18,338 nt of DNA. Source: HGM04593 sp045654885 (GTDB lineage Bacteria; Bacteroidota; Bacteroidia; Bacteroidales; Bacteroidaceae). The notes beneath the pieces were generated by a model. The model was not told the origin of the DNA. It saw only the letters and a program-made list of their open reading frames with translations, and did not search any database. Location: positions 1 to 18,338 of the forward strand of contig JAZOOF010000015.1 in assembly GCA_045654885.1 (NCBI GenBank), written 5' to 3'. Shown in pieces: positions 7,425-15,729 of this stretch; the stretch's first letter is position 1; every line of letters starts with the position of its first letter. A program made the translations under genes and the position numbers.

Positions 7425-8294
7425 ATGGAGACAAGTGAACTCATTAAAAAGGTTCGCAAGATTGAGATAAAGACCCGTGGTCTTTCGCACAACATCTTTG
7501 CAGGACAGTACCATTCGGCCTTCAAGGGACGTGGTATGTCCTTCAGTGAGGTGCGGGACTATCAGTATGGCGATGACGTGCGCGATATCGACTGGAATGT
7601 AACCGCGCGCTTCAACAAACCGTTTGTTAAGGTCTTTGAGGAGGAGCGCGAACTGACGGTGATGCTTCTTGTCGATTTGTCGGAGAGTCTCGACTTTGGT
7701 ACATCCACACGCACCAAGCGCGAGATGCTTGCCGAGATTGCTGCCACAATAGCCTTTGCAGCCATACAGAACAATGACAAGATTGGTGTCATATTCTTTA
7801 CCGACAGGATTGAGAAGTTCATTCCGCCGCAAAAAGGCCGCAAGCATATACTTTATATAATAAGGGAGTTGCTGAACATTGAGCCCGAAAGTAAGAGAAC
7901 CGATATAAAGGTGCCGTTGGAGTTCCTCACCAATGCATTGAAGAAGAAGTGCACGGCATTCCTCTTGAGCGACTTCATTTGCACAGGCGACTATAGCAAT
8001 GCCCTCACCATCGCAAACCGCAAGCACGACCTTGTGGCGATACAGGTATATGACCGCCGATTGGCCGAACTGCCCGACATTGGACTGGTGAAGATACGTG
8101 ATGCCGAGAGTGACAGCGAGATGTACATCGACACATCGTCAAGAAAAGTGCGCGATGCGCAGCGTAACTGGTGGAACACCCAAAGCATGGCTCTCAAGGA
8201 GAGAATGCAGAGAAGCCGTGTCGATTCAGTCTCGGTACGCACCGACCAGGATTATGTAAAGGCTCTGCTTGCGCTTTTTGCACAGCGCGGATAA
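7425..8294 (+). CDS. DUF58 domain-containing protein (vWA-like), Bat operon
   Basis: DUF58 proteins nearly always accompany MoxR ATPases and contain a vWA-like fold. The 289-residue product has the family hallmark around 38-66, with FSEVRDYQYGDDVRDIDW followed by NVTARFNKPFVKVFEEERE. A MIDAS-like DLSES (84-88) follows VMLLV, suggesting metal-dependent binding of a partner. No signal peptide or membrane helix is evident, so it probably sits in the cytoplasm near the membrane. It lies 7 bases after the MoxR gene, which indicates translational coupling or at least a shared transcript. No enzymatic activity is established for the family. Confidence 0.94.
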   Translation: METSELIKKVRKIEIKTRGLSHNIFAGQYHSAFKGRGMSFSEVRDYQYGDDVRDIDWNVTARFNKPFVKVFEEERELTVMLLVDLSESLDFGTSTRTKREMLAEIAATIAFAAIQNNDKIGVIFFTDRIEKFIPPQKGRKHILYIIRELLNIEPESKRTDIKVPLEFLTNALKKKCTAFLLSDFICTGDYSNALTIANRKHDLVAIQVYDRRLAELPDIGLVKIRDAESDSEMYIDTSSRKVRDAQRNWWNTQSMALKERMQRSRVDSVSVRTDQDYVKALLALFAQRG

Positions 8295-8321
8295 TCTTGT
8301 GGCCTGTAAAGTATTCAATTA

Positions 8322-9407
8322 ATGATGAAGAAGATATTTTCATACATATCAGTGCTCGTTCTTGCCTTTGCTGCATTGCCCGTGAAGGCGCAGAACGTTG
8401 TATTCAATGCCTATTTCGACTCTGCCAATGTTGACACGAAGGAGATGCGCATCGGCGAGCATGCCCGGCTGATACTTGAACTCGGTATCGACAGCGGTTA
8501 CAACGTCGAACTGCAGATTCCCGACAGGTTGACTGCAGACATTGAGGTGCTTGGGAAGAAGGAGAGCAGAACCCTCGGTTCAAAAGGACGCGAGACATAC
8601 AGGAGCGAATGTACAATAACATCGTTTGCCGACTCTCTGCAGACAATACCCCCAATAACGGCAAAGGTGAATGACGACGTATATTACACCAATGCGACAT
8701 ACCTTGCTGTGAGCAGTGTGCCCATTGATACCTTGAACCTAAAGAACATCAAAGGTTACAGACCCGTTTGGGAGGTAAAACTCACTTGGGAAGAGTACCG
8801 CGATGCCGCCTATCTCTCGTTCCTTCTTGTTGTGTTGCTTGGACTGCTGGCCTGGATTGTGGTAAGGTACATGAACAACAAGCCCATAATCCGTATTGTC
8901 AGGGAAAAGCCCCCCAAGCCGTCGCACTTCACTGCATTGCAGAAAATCGATGAGATAAAGAGCGACGTGACACTGCGGGGAGAGGAGAGTGCAAAGGAGT
9001 ACTACACACGCCTCACCGATGCACTGCGCGAGTATATGCACAGCCGTTACAAGTTCAACGCCGCCGACATGACAACTGCCGAAATCATTGAGAACCTGCT
9101 GCGTTTCAATGACAAGGAGGCGATAAAGGAGCTGAAGGAGATTCTTGAGGTCGCCGACCTTGTGAAATTTGCAAAGCTGAAACCGTCGTTGAATGAGAAT
9201 GACCGTAACATGCTCTCTGCAATAGATTTTGTCAACACTACAAAGGATGTTGAGGAGGAGAACCGTAAACCGGTGGAGAAAACTGTTGTGAACGAGCGCT
9301 CTCTTGTTCAGAAACGATGGCTCATTGCTGCAATTGTTGCAGTGCTGTGCGTTGTTGTAGCCGTTGCTGCGCTGTTGATAACCGACCTTGGTCATATGTT
9401 TGGATAA
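8322..9407 (+). CDS. Bat operon membrane protein with BatD-like helical cytoplasmic domain
   Basis: I cannot give this 361-residue protein an established symbol. A signal peptide (1-23, ending VKA before Gln24) leads into a beta-rich periplasmic domain (about 24-155). A membrane helix follows at about 163-184, then a helical cytoplasmic domain (about 225-305) and a second membrane helix near the end (about 333-353). The helical domain aligns by eye with the carboxyl domain of BatD in this operon; shared features are E(Y/F)Y, a later Y-M, and a V/E-F-A-(K/R) block. DUF4381-type proteins often occupy this slot in MoxR/vWA operons, and that is the most likely family. The start may be the ATG at 8322 or the adjacent one at 8325. 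It sits 27 bases after the DUF58 gene and 12 before batA. Confidence 0.85.
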   Translation: MMKKIFSYISVLVLAFAALPVKAQNVVFNAYFDSANVDTKEMRIGEHARLILELGIDSGYNVELQIPDRLTADIEVLGKKESRTLGSKGRETYRSECTITSFADSLQTIPPITAKVNDDVYYTNATYLAVSSVPIDTLNLKNIKGYRPVWEVKLTWEEYRDAAYLSFLLVVLLGLLAWIVVRYMNNKPIIRIVREKPPKPSHFTALQKIDEIKSDVTLRGEESAKEYYTRLTDALREYMHSRYKFNAADMTTAEIIENLLRFNDKEAIKELKEILEVADLVKFAKLKPSLNENDRNMLSAIDFVNTTKDVEEENRKPVEKTVVNERSLVQKRWLIAAIVAVLCVVVAVAALLITDLGHMFG

Positions 9408-9419
9408 TTTATCGTATAT

Positions 9420-10400
9420 ATGCATTTTACAAGAATTATATATCTGTTGCTCTTCATACCGCTCATTGCGTATGCTGTGTGGTACATTCTTCGTGGACGT
9501 AAGATTTCGCCCTCGATGAAGGTCTCCACAACTCTGCCTTTCGGCAAGGATTTGAAGACCTACAAGAACTATCTCATCCACCTTCCTTTTTTGTTGAGAA
9601 TGGTGTCTCTCTCCATGCTCATTCTGGTGCTTATGCGCCCGGTATCTACAAGAAGCTGGAGCGAAGAGAATGTCGAGGGTATTGACATAATGCTGGCTAT
9701 GGACGTTTCAACCAGTATGTCGGCCGTGGATATTGAGCCCAACCGCATTGAGGTTGCCAAGGAGGTGGCTGCGAAATTCGTCTCGGGCCGCAAGAACGAC
9801 AATATCGGCCTCACCCTGTTTGCCGGCGAGAGCTTTACACAGTGTCCGCTCACGATAGACTATGCCAGTGTGTTGAGCCTTATTGACAAATCGGGCATAG
9901 AATATGCCCTGAACGGTGCGTTGAAGGATGGTACGGCCATTGGAATGGGTATTGCGAATGCCGTTTCGCGCCTCAAGGACAGCAAGGCCGAGTCAAAAGT
10001 AATAATTCTGCTTACCGACGGTTCTAACAATAGCGGTGAGATAACACCCGAGGATGCTGCAAAGATAGCAAAGGAGTATGGCGTGAGAATTTACACCATT
10101 GGCTTCAGGACCGACGATGAGATTGTGCAGACACCATATGGAATTATGAACAACTCGGAGTTCGACGAGAAGACATTGAAGTCAATAGCTTCGGTCACCG
10201 GTGGCGAGTACTACCGCTCATCGAGCAAGGAGAGCCTGATGAACATATATAAGGAGATTGACCAGCTTGAGCGCACCAAGCTTGAGGTGAAGCATTTTGG
10301 CACACAGGAGGAGAAATTCATGATTTTCGCATTCATAGCCATTGTTTCGCTGATGCTTGAAATTTTGTTGCGCAACACAGTTTTGAAGAAAATACCTTAA
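9420..10400 (+). CDS. batA: BatA, membrane-anchored vWA-domain protein
   Basis: BatA is one of two vWA proteins of the Bacteroides aerotolerance operon, a likely partner of the MoxR ATPase. The 326-residue protein has amino-terminal membrane helices at about 5-24 and 56-72, a vWA domain (about 87-285) and a final membrane helix (about 300-317). The MIDAS motif is complete: D95-x-S97-x-S99 (MDVSTS), T172 in DGTAIG and D200 in LLTDGSNN. By topology the vWA domain lies between the second and third helices. The gene is 12 bases after the preceding membrane-protein gene and 15 before batB. The aerotolerance role comes from work in B. fragilis; studies in Leptospira did not support a general oxidative-stress function. 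Confidence 0.93.
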   Translation: MHFTRIIYLLLFIPLIAYAVWYILRGRKISPSMKVSTTLPFGKDLKTYKNYLIHLPFLLRMVSLSMLILVLMRPVSTRSWSEENVEGIDIMLAMDVSTSMSAVDIEPNRIEVAKEVAAKFVSGRKNDNIGLTLFAGESFTQCPLTIDYASVLSLIDKSGIEYALNGALKDGTAIGMGIANAVSRLKDSKAESKVIILLTDGSNNSGEITPEDAAKIAKEYGVRIYTIGFRTDDEIVQTPYGIMNNSEFDEKTLKSIASVTGGEYYRSSSKESLMNIYKEIDQLERTKLEVKHFGTQEEKFMIFAFIAIVSLMLEILLRNTVLKKIP

Positions 10401-10415
10401 TAAAGTATTATAGAG

Positions 10416-11420
10416 ATGAAATTTGCAACACCCGAATATCTGTATCTGCTTCTGTTTGTCCCGTTAGCTATAGTGATATACTACTATGCCTGCTACAGAA
10501 GAAAGAGAAGACTCAAACGCTATGGCAACCCTGAACTGACAGCAAGGCTTGTTCCCGCATACTCTACCATGCGTTCAAGCGTTCTCTTCTGGACATCGTT
10601 GATTGCCGTGGCATTGGTCATTGTTGCTTTGGCGCGTCCGCGTTATGGCAAGGGCAAGACAACCGTCACCACAAAGGGTGTGGAGATGGTGGTGGCATTG
10701 GATATTTCGAACTCAATGCTTGCCGATGACATATATCCCAACCGTCTGGAAAAGGCCAAGCGCCTTATAAAGCGCCTTGCAGAGCAGCTTAAAGGAAACA
10801 AGATGGCACTGGTGGTATTTGCCGGAGATGCCTATGTACAGTTGCCCATTACCGACGACTTCATATCAATAGAGATGTTCCTTGAGAGCATATCGACAAA
10901 CCTTGTTTCAACGCAGGGTACGGACATCGGCGCTGCCATAAACATGGCATCGAGGTGCTTTACTCCAAATGAAAATATAGGTAAGGCCATTGTCCTTATC
11001 ACCGACGGCGAGAACCATGAGGGTGGAGCAGAGGAGGCTGCATTGAAGGCTTCGGAGAACGGACATAAGGTATTCATCCTTGGAATAGGTACTGCCAAGG
11101 GTGGTAGAATACCGACAGGCGGAGGTAACTTCCTGCGCGACCGCGATGGTCAGGTTGTAGTTACAAAACTCAACGAGGAGATGGCCATGAACATTGCAAA
11201 GGCCGGAAACGGTCTCTATCTGCAGGTCGACAACACCAATGACGCACAGAAAATCCTCTCGGACCAACTTGACAAGATGAACAAGGAGGAGATGACAACC
11301 GAGATGTACACAGGATACGAGGAACTGTTCCTCTATCCAATTACATTGGCCATTATACTCCTGTTCATGGATTTGATTATTGTGGCGGTTGCCGATTCAA
11401 GGAACCGCAAGGAAAAATAA
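10416..11420 (+). CDS. batB: BatB, membrane-anchored vWA-domain protein
   Basis: BatB is a paralogue of BatA with the same layout. The 334-residue protein starts with the characteristic FATPEYLYLLLFVPL helix (about 5-25), has a second helix (about 55-72), a vWA domain (about 88-290) and a carboxyl-terminal helix (about 308-328). Its MIDAS is complete: D96-x-S98-x-S100 (LDISNS), T169 in STQGTDIG and D197 in ITDGEN. It differs from BatA mainly in the loop after the fourth vWA strand and in its highly basic RRKRRLKR stretch after the first helix, which should be cytoplasmic. It is followed after 28 bases by batC. The pair probably arose by tandem duplication. Confidence 0.93.
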   Translation: MKFATPEYLYLLLFVPLAIVIYYYACYRRKRRLKRYGNPELTARLVPAYSTMRSSVLFWTSLIAVALVIVALARPRYGKGKTTVTTKGVEMVVALDISNSMLADDIYPNRLEKAKRLIKRLAEQLKGNKMALVVFAGDAYVQLPITDDFISIEMFLESISTNLVSTQGTDIGAAINMASRCFTPNENIGKAIVLITDGENHEGGAEEAALKASENGHKVFILGIGTAKGGRIPTGGGNFLRDRDGQVVVTKLNEEMAMNIAKAGNGLYLQVDNTNDAQKILSDQLDKMNKEEMTTEMYTGYEELFLYPITLAIILLFMDLIIVAVADSRNRKEK

Positions 11421-11448
11421 CCGTTTTTACAAACTTGATTGTTGAAAT

Positions 11449-12303
11449 ATGGGTTTTGACAAAAGAAAATACATTTATATGGCTGTTGTCGCTGTTGTTG
11501 CAGCGGCAACACTCTATGTCATATATTCATTGGTGAGGTATGGCAGCCCCACCGAAAAGAGCCAGAACGAGTATCTCATTGAGGCCAACAGACTGCATAA
11601 TGACAGCCTGTACGAGGCTGCCGTTGAACCATACATGAAAGCTGCCGACTTCAATACACAGGAGAGTCTTGTGAACTACAACATGGCTACAAATGCCATA
11701 ATGAAGAATTTCCCTCAGTTAAGCAAAGTCTTCAATGAGGAAGGTTACAAGCTTGAGGCAGCTGTCGATTCATCTCTGGTACAGGCAATACAGACACTTG
11801 CCACAGCAGGCAAATCGCAGACCGACACTGCAAAATACTCCTCAATATATCATAATATGGGTGTTACCGTCCACATGCGTGGCGAGCTTGAGAAGGCTGC
11901 CGAGGCATACAAGGAGGCTCTTCGCAAGAACCCGGCCGACGAGGATGCACGTTACAACCTTGCCGTCATACTGCACCAGATGAAGAATAATCAAAATCAG
12001 CAGAATCAGCAGCAAGAGCAACAAGAAGAGAAACAGGAAGAAGAACAACAGCAGCAAGAGCAGCAACAGCAGGAGGAAAACAAAGAGCAGGAGCAGAAGG
12101 AACAGGAACAACAGCAACAAAATAACGATGAGCAGCAACAGCAGCAACAACAGCAGCAGAGTGCAAGCGAAGAGGAAAACGACAAGGAGAAGATGGAGCA
12201 GATGCTGAAAGCGCTTTTGCAGGATGAAAAAGAAATACGCGAGAAGATGGAGGAACTTGAAAAGGCCAAATCGAAATCTCGCTCTATTGAGAAAAACTGG
12301 TAA
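11449..12303 (+). CDS. batC: BatC, TPR protein with a Gln/Glu-rich tract
   Basis: BatC is the tetratricopeptide-repeat protein of the Bat operon. The 284-residue product has a single amino-terminal membrane anchor (about 10-30) and TPR-like helices at about 40-90 and 130-175 (SIYHNMGVTVHMRGELEKAA, then a second helix ending in an NPADEDARYNLA-type motif). A low-complexity tract at 181-237 contains 33 Gln in 57 residues plus many Glu. The carboxyl end is a charged coiled-coil-like segment (about 240-284). Most of the protein should be periplasmic, where it may scaffold BatD and BatE. The tract is encoded by mixed CAG/CAA and GAG/GAA codons, so its length may vary between strains. batD follows after 46 bases. 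Assignment rests on position, anchor and TPRs. Confidence 0.88.
   Translation: MGFDKRKYIYMAVVAVVAAATLYVIYSLVRYGSPTEKSQNEYLIEANRLHNDSLYEAAVEPYMKAADFNTQESLVNYNMATNAIMKNFPQLSKVFNEEGYKLEAAVDSSLVQAIQTLATAGKSQTDTAKYSSIYHNMGVTVHMRGELEKAAEAYKEALRKNPADEDARYNLAVILHQMKNNQNQQNQQQEQQEEKQEEEQQQQEQQQQEENKEQEQKEQEQQQQNNDEQQQQQQQQQSASEEENDKEKMEQMLKALLQDEKEIREKMEELEKAKSKSRSIEKNW
12007..12122 (+). repeat. CAG/CAA-rich low-complexity stretch with no T
   Basis: For 116 bases inside batC the plus strand contains no T at all. It is made of CAG, CAA, GAG, GAA, AAA, AAC and similar codons. Synonymous mixing of CAG with CAA argues against a recent pure-triplet expansion. The stretch encodes Gln/Glu-rich sequence in the periplasmic part of BatC. 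Confidence 0.85.
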
Positions 12304-12349
12304 AAAGCCAATAGAACAAACAGTTAAATTGCCAATATAACAGATATAG

Positions 12350-14176
12350 ATGAAAAGGATATTATTATCGACATTGTTGATTCTGACAGCGGTTTGCACT
12401 GCACTGGCCGACGAGGTCTCGTTCGTGGCCTCGGCACCGAAATCGGTGGTTGCAGGCAAGCGTTTTGAACTGAAGTACGAAGCAAACACAAAGACCGACG
12501 GGCAACCTACGATTGCCGACGTGGATGGCCTCAGGATACTTACCGGGCCTCACTCGTCTACCTTCTCAAGTGTGCAGAGCGTCAATGGCCGCAGGACATC
12601 AAAGATGTCAATCACATATACCTACATTGTTGTTGCCGACAATGAGGGCGAAATAACAATACCGGGAGCAACGGTTATGATTGACGGCAAGCAGGTTGTA
12701 TCGAACCCTCTCACAATAAAAGTTCTCCCCGCAGGACAGGCCGCGCCCGCACATCAGGGTAGTGGCGGCTCCTCATCGGCAAGGCAGGGCTCGTCGACCG
12801 ACATCTCGAACGACAATCTCTTTATCATTGCTTCGGTAAACAAGACAAAGGTATATGAGCAGGAGGCCTTGCTGTTGACATATAAGGTGTATACTGATGT
12901 GAACCTTGTGAACCTTGATAACCCGACACCGGACCTCAAAGGGTTCAATATTCAGGAGGTTGAGTTGCCACAGCAGAGAGAGTTTGAACTTGAGCACTAC
13001 AAAGGACATAACTACAACACCCTTGTATGGCGCCAGTATATTCTATTTCCACAGGAGACCGGTCGCCTGGAAATCCCATCGATGGATTACGAGGCTGTAG
13101 TGGCAGTGCAGAGACGTACATCAATGGACCCGTTCGAGATGATGTTCAACGGTGGCTATTCTTACGTCGAGGTAAAGAAGAGACTCACATCGAACAAAGT
13201 TGTCGTTGATGTCGAGAAATTACCTGCCGGTAGACCCGAAGGCTATTCGGGAGCAGTGGGACGCTTTGGCATCAACAGCACAGTAAGTGCTTCCAAACTG
13301 AAGTCGAACGAGGAGTTTACATTGAAGGTTATTGTCAAGGGCGACGGAAACATGAAGCTGATGGGTGACCCTGTTGTAGATTTTCCTTCGGAGTTTGACG
13401 TGTATGACCCAATCATAACCAACAAGTACAAGCTTACCTCAAAAGGCTTCGCGGGTGAAAAGATATATGAATATGTTGTTACACCACGCACTGCCGGAAC
13501 ATACACTTTGCCGCCTGCAACTTTTGTCTATTTCGACACGGCCAGCGGCAGTTACAAGAGAGTGGAGAGCAAGGAACATGTCATTGAGGTTGAGAAGGGT
13601 GTAAGCCAGCCTGCACAACAGGGTGGTGTGTATATAGTTAAAGAGGATGGCAAATTGCTTGCAAACGACATCAGGTATATAAAGCTTGGTGCACACGACG
13701 GCTATGTAGATGGAGAGTTCTTCGGTACAACACTTTACAAGGCTGCATATGCAGTTGCACTGCTCCTCTTTGCCATTGCAGTGTTTGTTTACCGCAAAAG
13801 GATAAAGGAGAATGAGAATACCTCGCTCCTCAAGACCAAGAAGGCAAATTCTGTTGCAGTGCGCCGCCTGAAAAACGTGAAGAAACTGATGCGTGACAAC
13901 CGCGTGAACGAGTTCTATGACGAGACATTGAAGGCTGTGTGGGGCTATATGAGCGACAAACTTAATATACCGCTCTCACGACTCTCTAAAGATAACGTAT
14001 CGAGCGAACTTGAAAGACGCGGATGCAACGAGGAACTTGTTGCAGAGTTGCTGGAGTTGTTGAACGAGTGCGAGTTTGCACGTTATGCGCCCGGTGACCC
14101 AACTGCCACAATGGACAAGATATACAGAATGGCCGAGGCCGTAATAAGTAAAATGGAAAATTCAATTAAGAGATGA
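12350..14176 (+). CDS. batD: BatD, large periplasmic/membrane protein of the Bat operon
   Basis: BatD (608 residues) has a signal peptide (1-20, ending ALA before DE), two or more beta-sandwich periplasmic domains (about 21-455) joined by a Gly/Ser-rich linker near 130-150, and one membrane helix (about 464-481). A basic cytoplasmic helical domain (about 482-608) follows. That last domain resembles the cytoplasmic domain of the protein encoded at 8322-9407, suggesting a common docking module. The family is a standard member of MoxR/vWA operons and probably contacts BatA and BatB through the periplasm. Its stop overlaps the batE start by four bases (ATGA at 14173-14176), a sign of translational coupling. 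No residue with an obvious catalytic role is apparent. Confidence 0.92.
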   Translation: MKRILLSTLLILTAVCTALADEVSFVASAPKSVVAGKRFELKYEANTKTDGQPTIADVDGLRILTGPHSSTFSSVQSVNGRRTSKMSITYTYIVVADNEGEITIPGATVMIDGKQVVSNPLTIKVLPAGQAAPAHQGSGGSSSARQGSSTDISNDNLFIIASVNKTKVYEQEALLLTYKVYTDVNLVNLDNPTPDLKGFNIQEVELPQQREFELEHYKGHNYNTLVWRQYILFPQETGRLEIPSMDYEAVVAVQRRTSMDPFEMMFNGGYSYVEVKKRLTSNKVVVDVEKLPAGRPEGYSGAVGRFGINSTVSASKLKSNEEFTLKVIVKGDGNMKLMGDPVVDFPSEFDVYDPIITNKYKLTSKGFAGEKIYEYVVTPRTAGTYTLPPATFVYFDTASGSYKRVESKEHVIEVEKGVSQPAQQGGVYIVKEDGKLLANDIRYIKLGAHDGYVDGEFFGTTLYKAAYAVALLLFAIAVFVYRKRIKENENTSLLKTKKANSVAVRRLKNVKKLMRDNRVNEFYDETLKAVWGYMSDKLNIPLSRLSKDNVSSELERRGCNEELVAELLELLNECEFARYAPGDPTATMDKIYRMAEAVISKMENSIKR

Positions 14177-14937
14177 AGATGAAGAATATAATATCGGCCT
14201 TCCTGCTTTTTATACTGCCCGTTGCGGCTATCTCGCAGGAGAATACCACACAAAAGGAACTTGGCGACAAGGCTTATGCCGAATCAAAGTTTGAGGATGC
14301 AGTTGAAATATACGAAGCAGCTCTTGCCGAACAAGGTCCATCGGCAGCGCTCTACTATAACCTTGGCAATGCCTATTACCGTACAAACAACCCGGGCAAG
14401 GCGATATTGAACTACGAACGTGCCTTGAAAATTGATGCCGATGACGAGGATGCAAAGGCAAATCTTGAGTTTGTGCAGAGTAAGATTGTCGACAAGATTC
14501 CACAGGACGATGTTCCTTTTTACCGTCAGTGGGGCAACGCACTCTTCGGTCTCTTTTCAAAGGATACATGGGGTGTGATTGGTGTAGTATCATTCGCGGT
14601 AATGCTTGCAATGCTCTTTCTCTACCTTTTCAAGAGCAACGCACGCAGAATTTCAATGATTGTGGTTGTAATATCACTCTTATTTGTTATACTTGCAAAT
14701 GTTTCGGCAGCAGCTCTTTCGGGGAGCGGTGATGAACTGCCCGAGGGCATAATTCTTGATGAGATGGTTGTGGTGAAGAGCTCGCCCGACAGCTATGGAA
14801 CAGAGCTTACAAAGATACACGAAGGCCTAAAGGTTGTCATTATAGATGATACATTGGCCGATTGGGTTAAGATTGAGGCGAACAACGGTAACCGTGTAGT
14901 CGGTTGGGTAAAGGCAAAATCTTTGGAGCAAATATAA
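14173..14937 (+). CDS. batE: BatE, TPR / membrane / SH3-like protein
   Basis: BatE (254 residues) starts with a signal peptide (about 1-21, AAIS before QE). It continues with TPR repeats (about 25-98, including YYNLGNAYYRTNNPGKAILN and the following YERALKIDADDEDA), two membrane helices (about 133-152 and 161-182) and a carboxyl-terminal SH3b-like domain (about 193-254, with VKSSPDSYGT and the closing VGWVKAKSLEQI). By topology both the TPR and SH3 parts face the periplasm. The start overlaps the batD stop in an ATGA; a second in-frame ATG at 14179 would remove two residues. It completes the canonical batA-E order. The SH3b part could bind peptidoglycan or a protein partner; which is unknown. 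Confidence 0.92.
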   Translation: MKMKNIISAFLLFILPVAAISQENTTQKELGDKAYAESKFEDAVEIYEAALAEQGPSAALYYNLGNAYYRTNNPGKAILNYERALKIDADDEDAKANLEFVQSKIVDKIPQDDVPFYRQWGNALFGLFSKDTWGVIGVVSFAVMLAMLFLYLFKSNARRISMIVVVISLLFVILANVSAAALSGSGDELPEGIILDEMVVVKSSPDSYGTELTKIHEGLKVVIIDDTLADWVKIEANNGNRVVGWVKAKSLEQI

Positions 14938-14973
14938 AAAACAAATGCAGGTTGCAGCCTGCCAAATGGAACG

Positions 14974-15681
14974 ATGGACACAAGCACTGCTATAATAGAT
15001 TTCGACAAATATCTACTCCTTGCCATGAACGGCAGCGACTCCATCTTTTGGGATGGATGCATGAAAATCTATACAACCATTTCTGTATGGATTCCTTTGA
15101 TATTGATTCTGCTCTATATCTTGGTCAAGAACAACAGCCTGAAGGATTTTCTTCTGTTGCTTCTCTTTGTGGCGCTTGTAGTGACATTCACTGATGTCAT
15201 TTCATCAAGAATGTGCAAGCCTTTCTTTGAACGTTGGCGACCGACCAACGACCCTGAGCTAATGTATCTGGTGGATGTGGTTGACAACATAAGAGGCGGA
15301 AAATATGGTTTCACATCCAGCCATGCAGCCAACTCGTTCGGCATTGCCACATTCCTGCTGTTGCTTGTAAAGAACAGGGCACTTTCATTTTCGCTCATCT
15401 TGTGGGCGGCTTTGAATGCCTTTACACGAATATATCTGGGTGTGCACTATCCGGGCGACATACTTGCCGGCACATTAATTGGTGTAACAGTGGGTGTCGG
15501 GCTCTACTGCCTATACCGCTACGTCCTAAAACGTCAGAAACACAACAAGCACCGCGATTGGATTTCGGACCAGTACACCAAAACAGGCTATCTTGTCTCG
15601 GACATATATCTTTTGCTGTTGGTTATGTATGGCACATTTGCGGCAATTCCGCTGATATCATTTGTAAAGTTCGTATATTAA
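14974..15681 (+). CDS. PAP2-family membrane phosphatase
   Basis: This is an integral-membrane phosphatase of the type-2 phosphatidic acid phosphatase superfamily, which hydrolyses lipid phosphates or pyrophosphates. The 235-residue protein has about six hydrophobic helices and all three catalytic motifs: K82-x6-R89-P90 (KPFFERWRP), a variant SSH motif with the catalytic histidine H117 (FTSSHAANS), and R152-x5-H158-x3-D162 (RIYLGVHYPGD). Candidate substrates are undecaprenyl pyrophosphate, phosphatidylglycerol phosphate or the lipid A phosphates; the sequence alone does not choose. It begins 36 bases after batE and may be cotranscribed, although a small GCAGG/CCTGC hairpin lies between them. 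A strong palindrome begins at the last base of its stop codon. Confidence 0.92.
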   Translation: MDTSTAIIDFDKYLLLAMNGSDSIFWDGCMKIYTTISVWIPLILILLYILVKNNSLKDFLLLLLFVALVVTFTDVISSRMCKPFFERWRPTNDPELMYLVDVVDNIRGGKYGFTSSHAANSFGIATFLLLLVKNRALSFSLILWAALNAFTRIYLGVHYPGDILAGTLIGVTVGVGLYCLYRYVLKRQKHNKHRDWISDQYTKTGYLVSDIYLLLLVMYGTFAAIPLISFVKFVY

Positions 15682-15710
15682 AAAATGGCAACCACGTGGT
15701 TGCCATTTTT
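15681..15710. terminator. 30-bp perfect palindrome, bidirectional intrinsic terminator
   Basis: The sequence is perfectly self-complementary across 30 bases. The stem AATGGCAACCAC and its complement are flanked by A5 on one side and T5 on the other. Read on either strand it gives a stable hairpin followed by a T-run, the form of an intrinsic terminator. It lies between the PAP2 gene (plus) and the FHA gene (minus, ending at 15730), which converge here, so it can serve both. Confidence 0.9.
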
Positions 15711-15729
15711 AATTATCTTTATATTATTC

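Noticed and set aside
11842..12489. Minus-strand frame encoding a poly-leucine protein
   Set aside because: It is the mirror of the CAG/CAA tract of batC; the leucine run is an artefact of reading CTG/TTG on the other strand.
14947..14962. GCAGG/CCTGC hairpin between batE and the PAP2 gene as a terminator
   Set aside because: The stem is only five base pairs and no T-run follows, so it is a weak case for termination.
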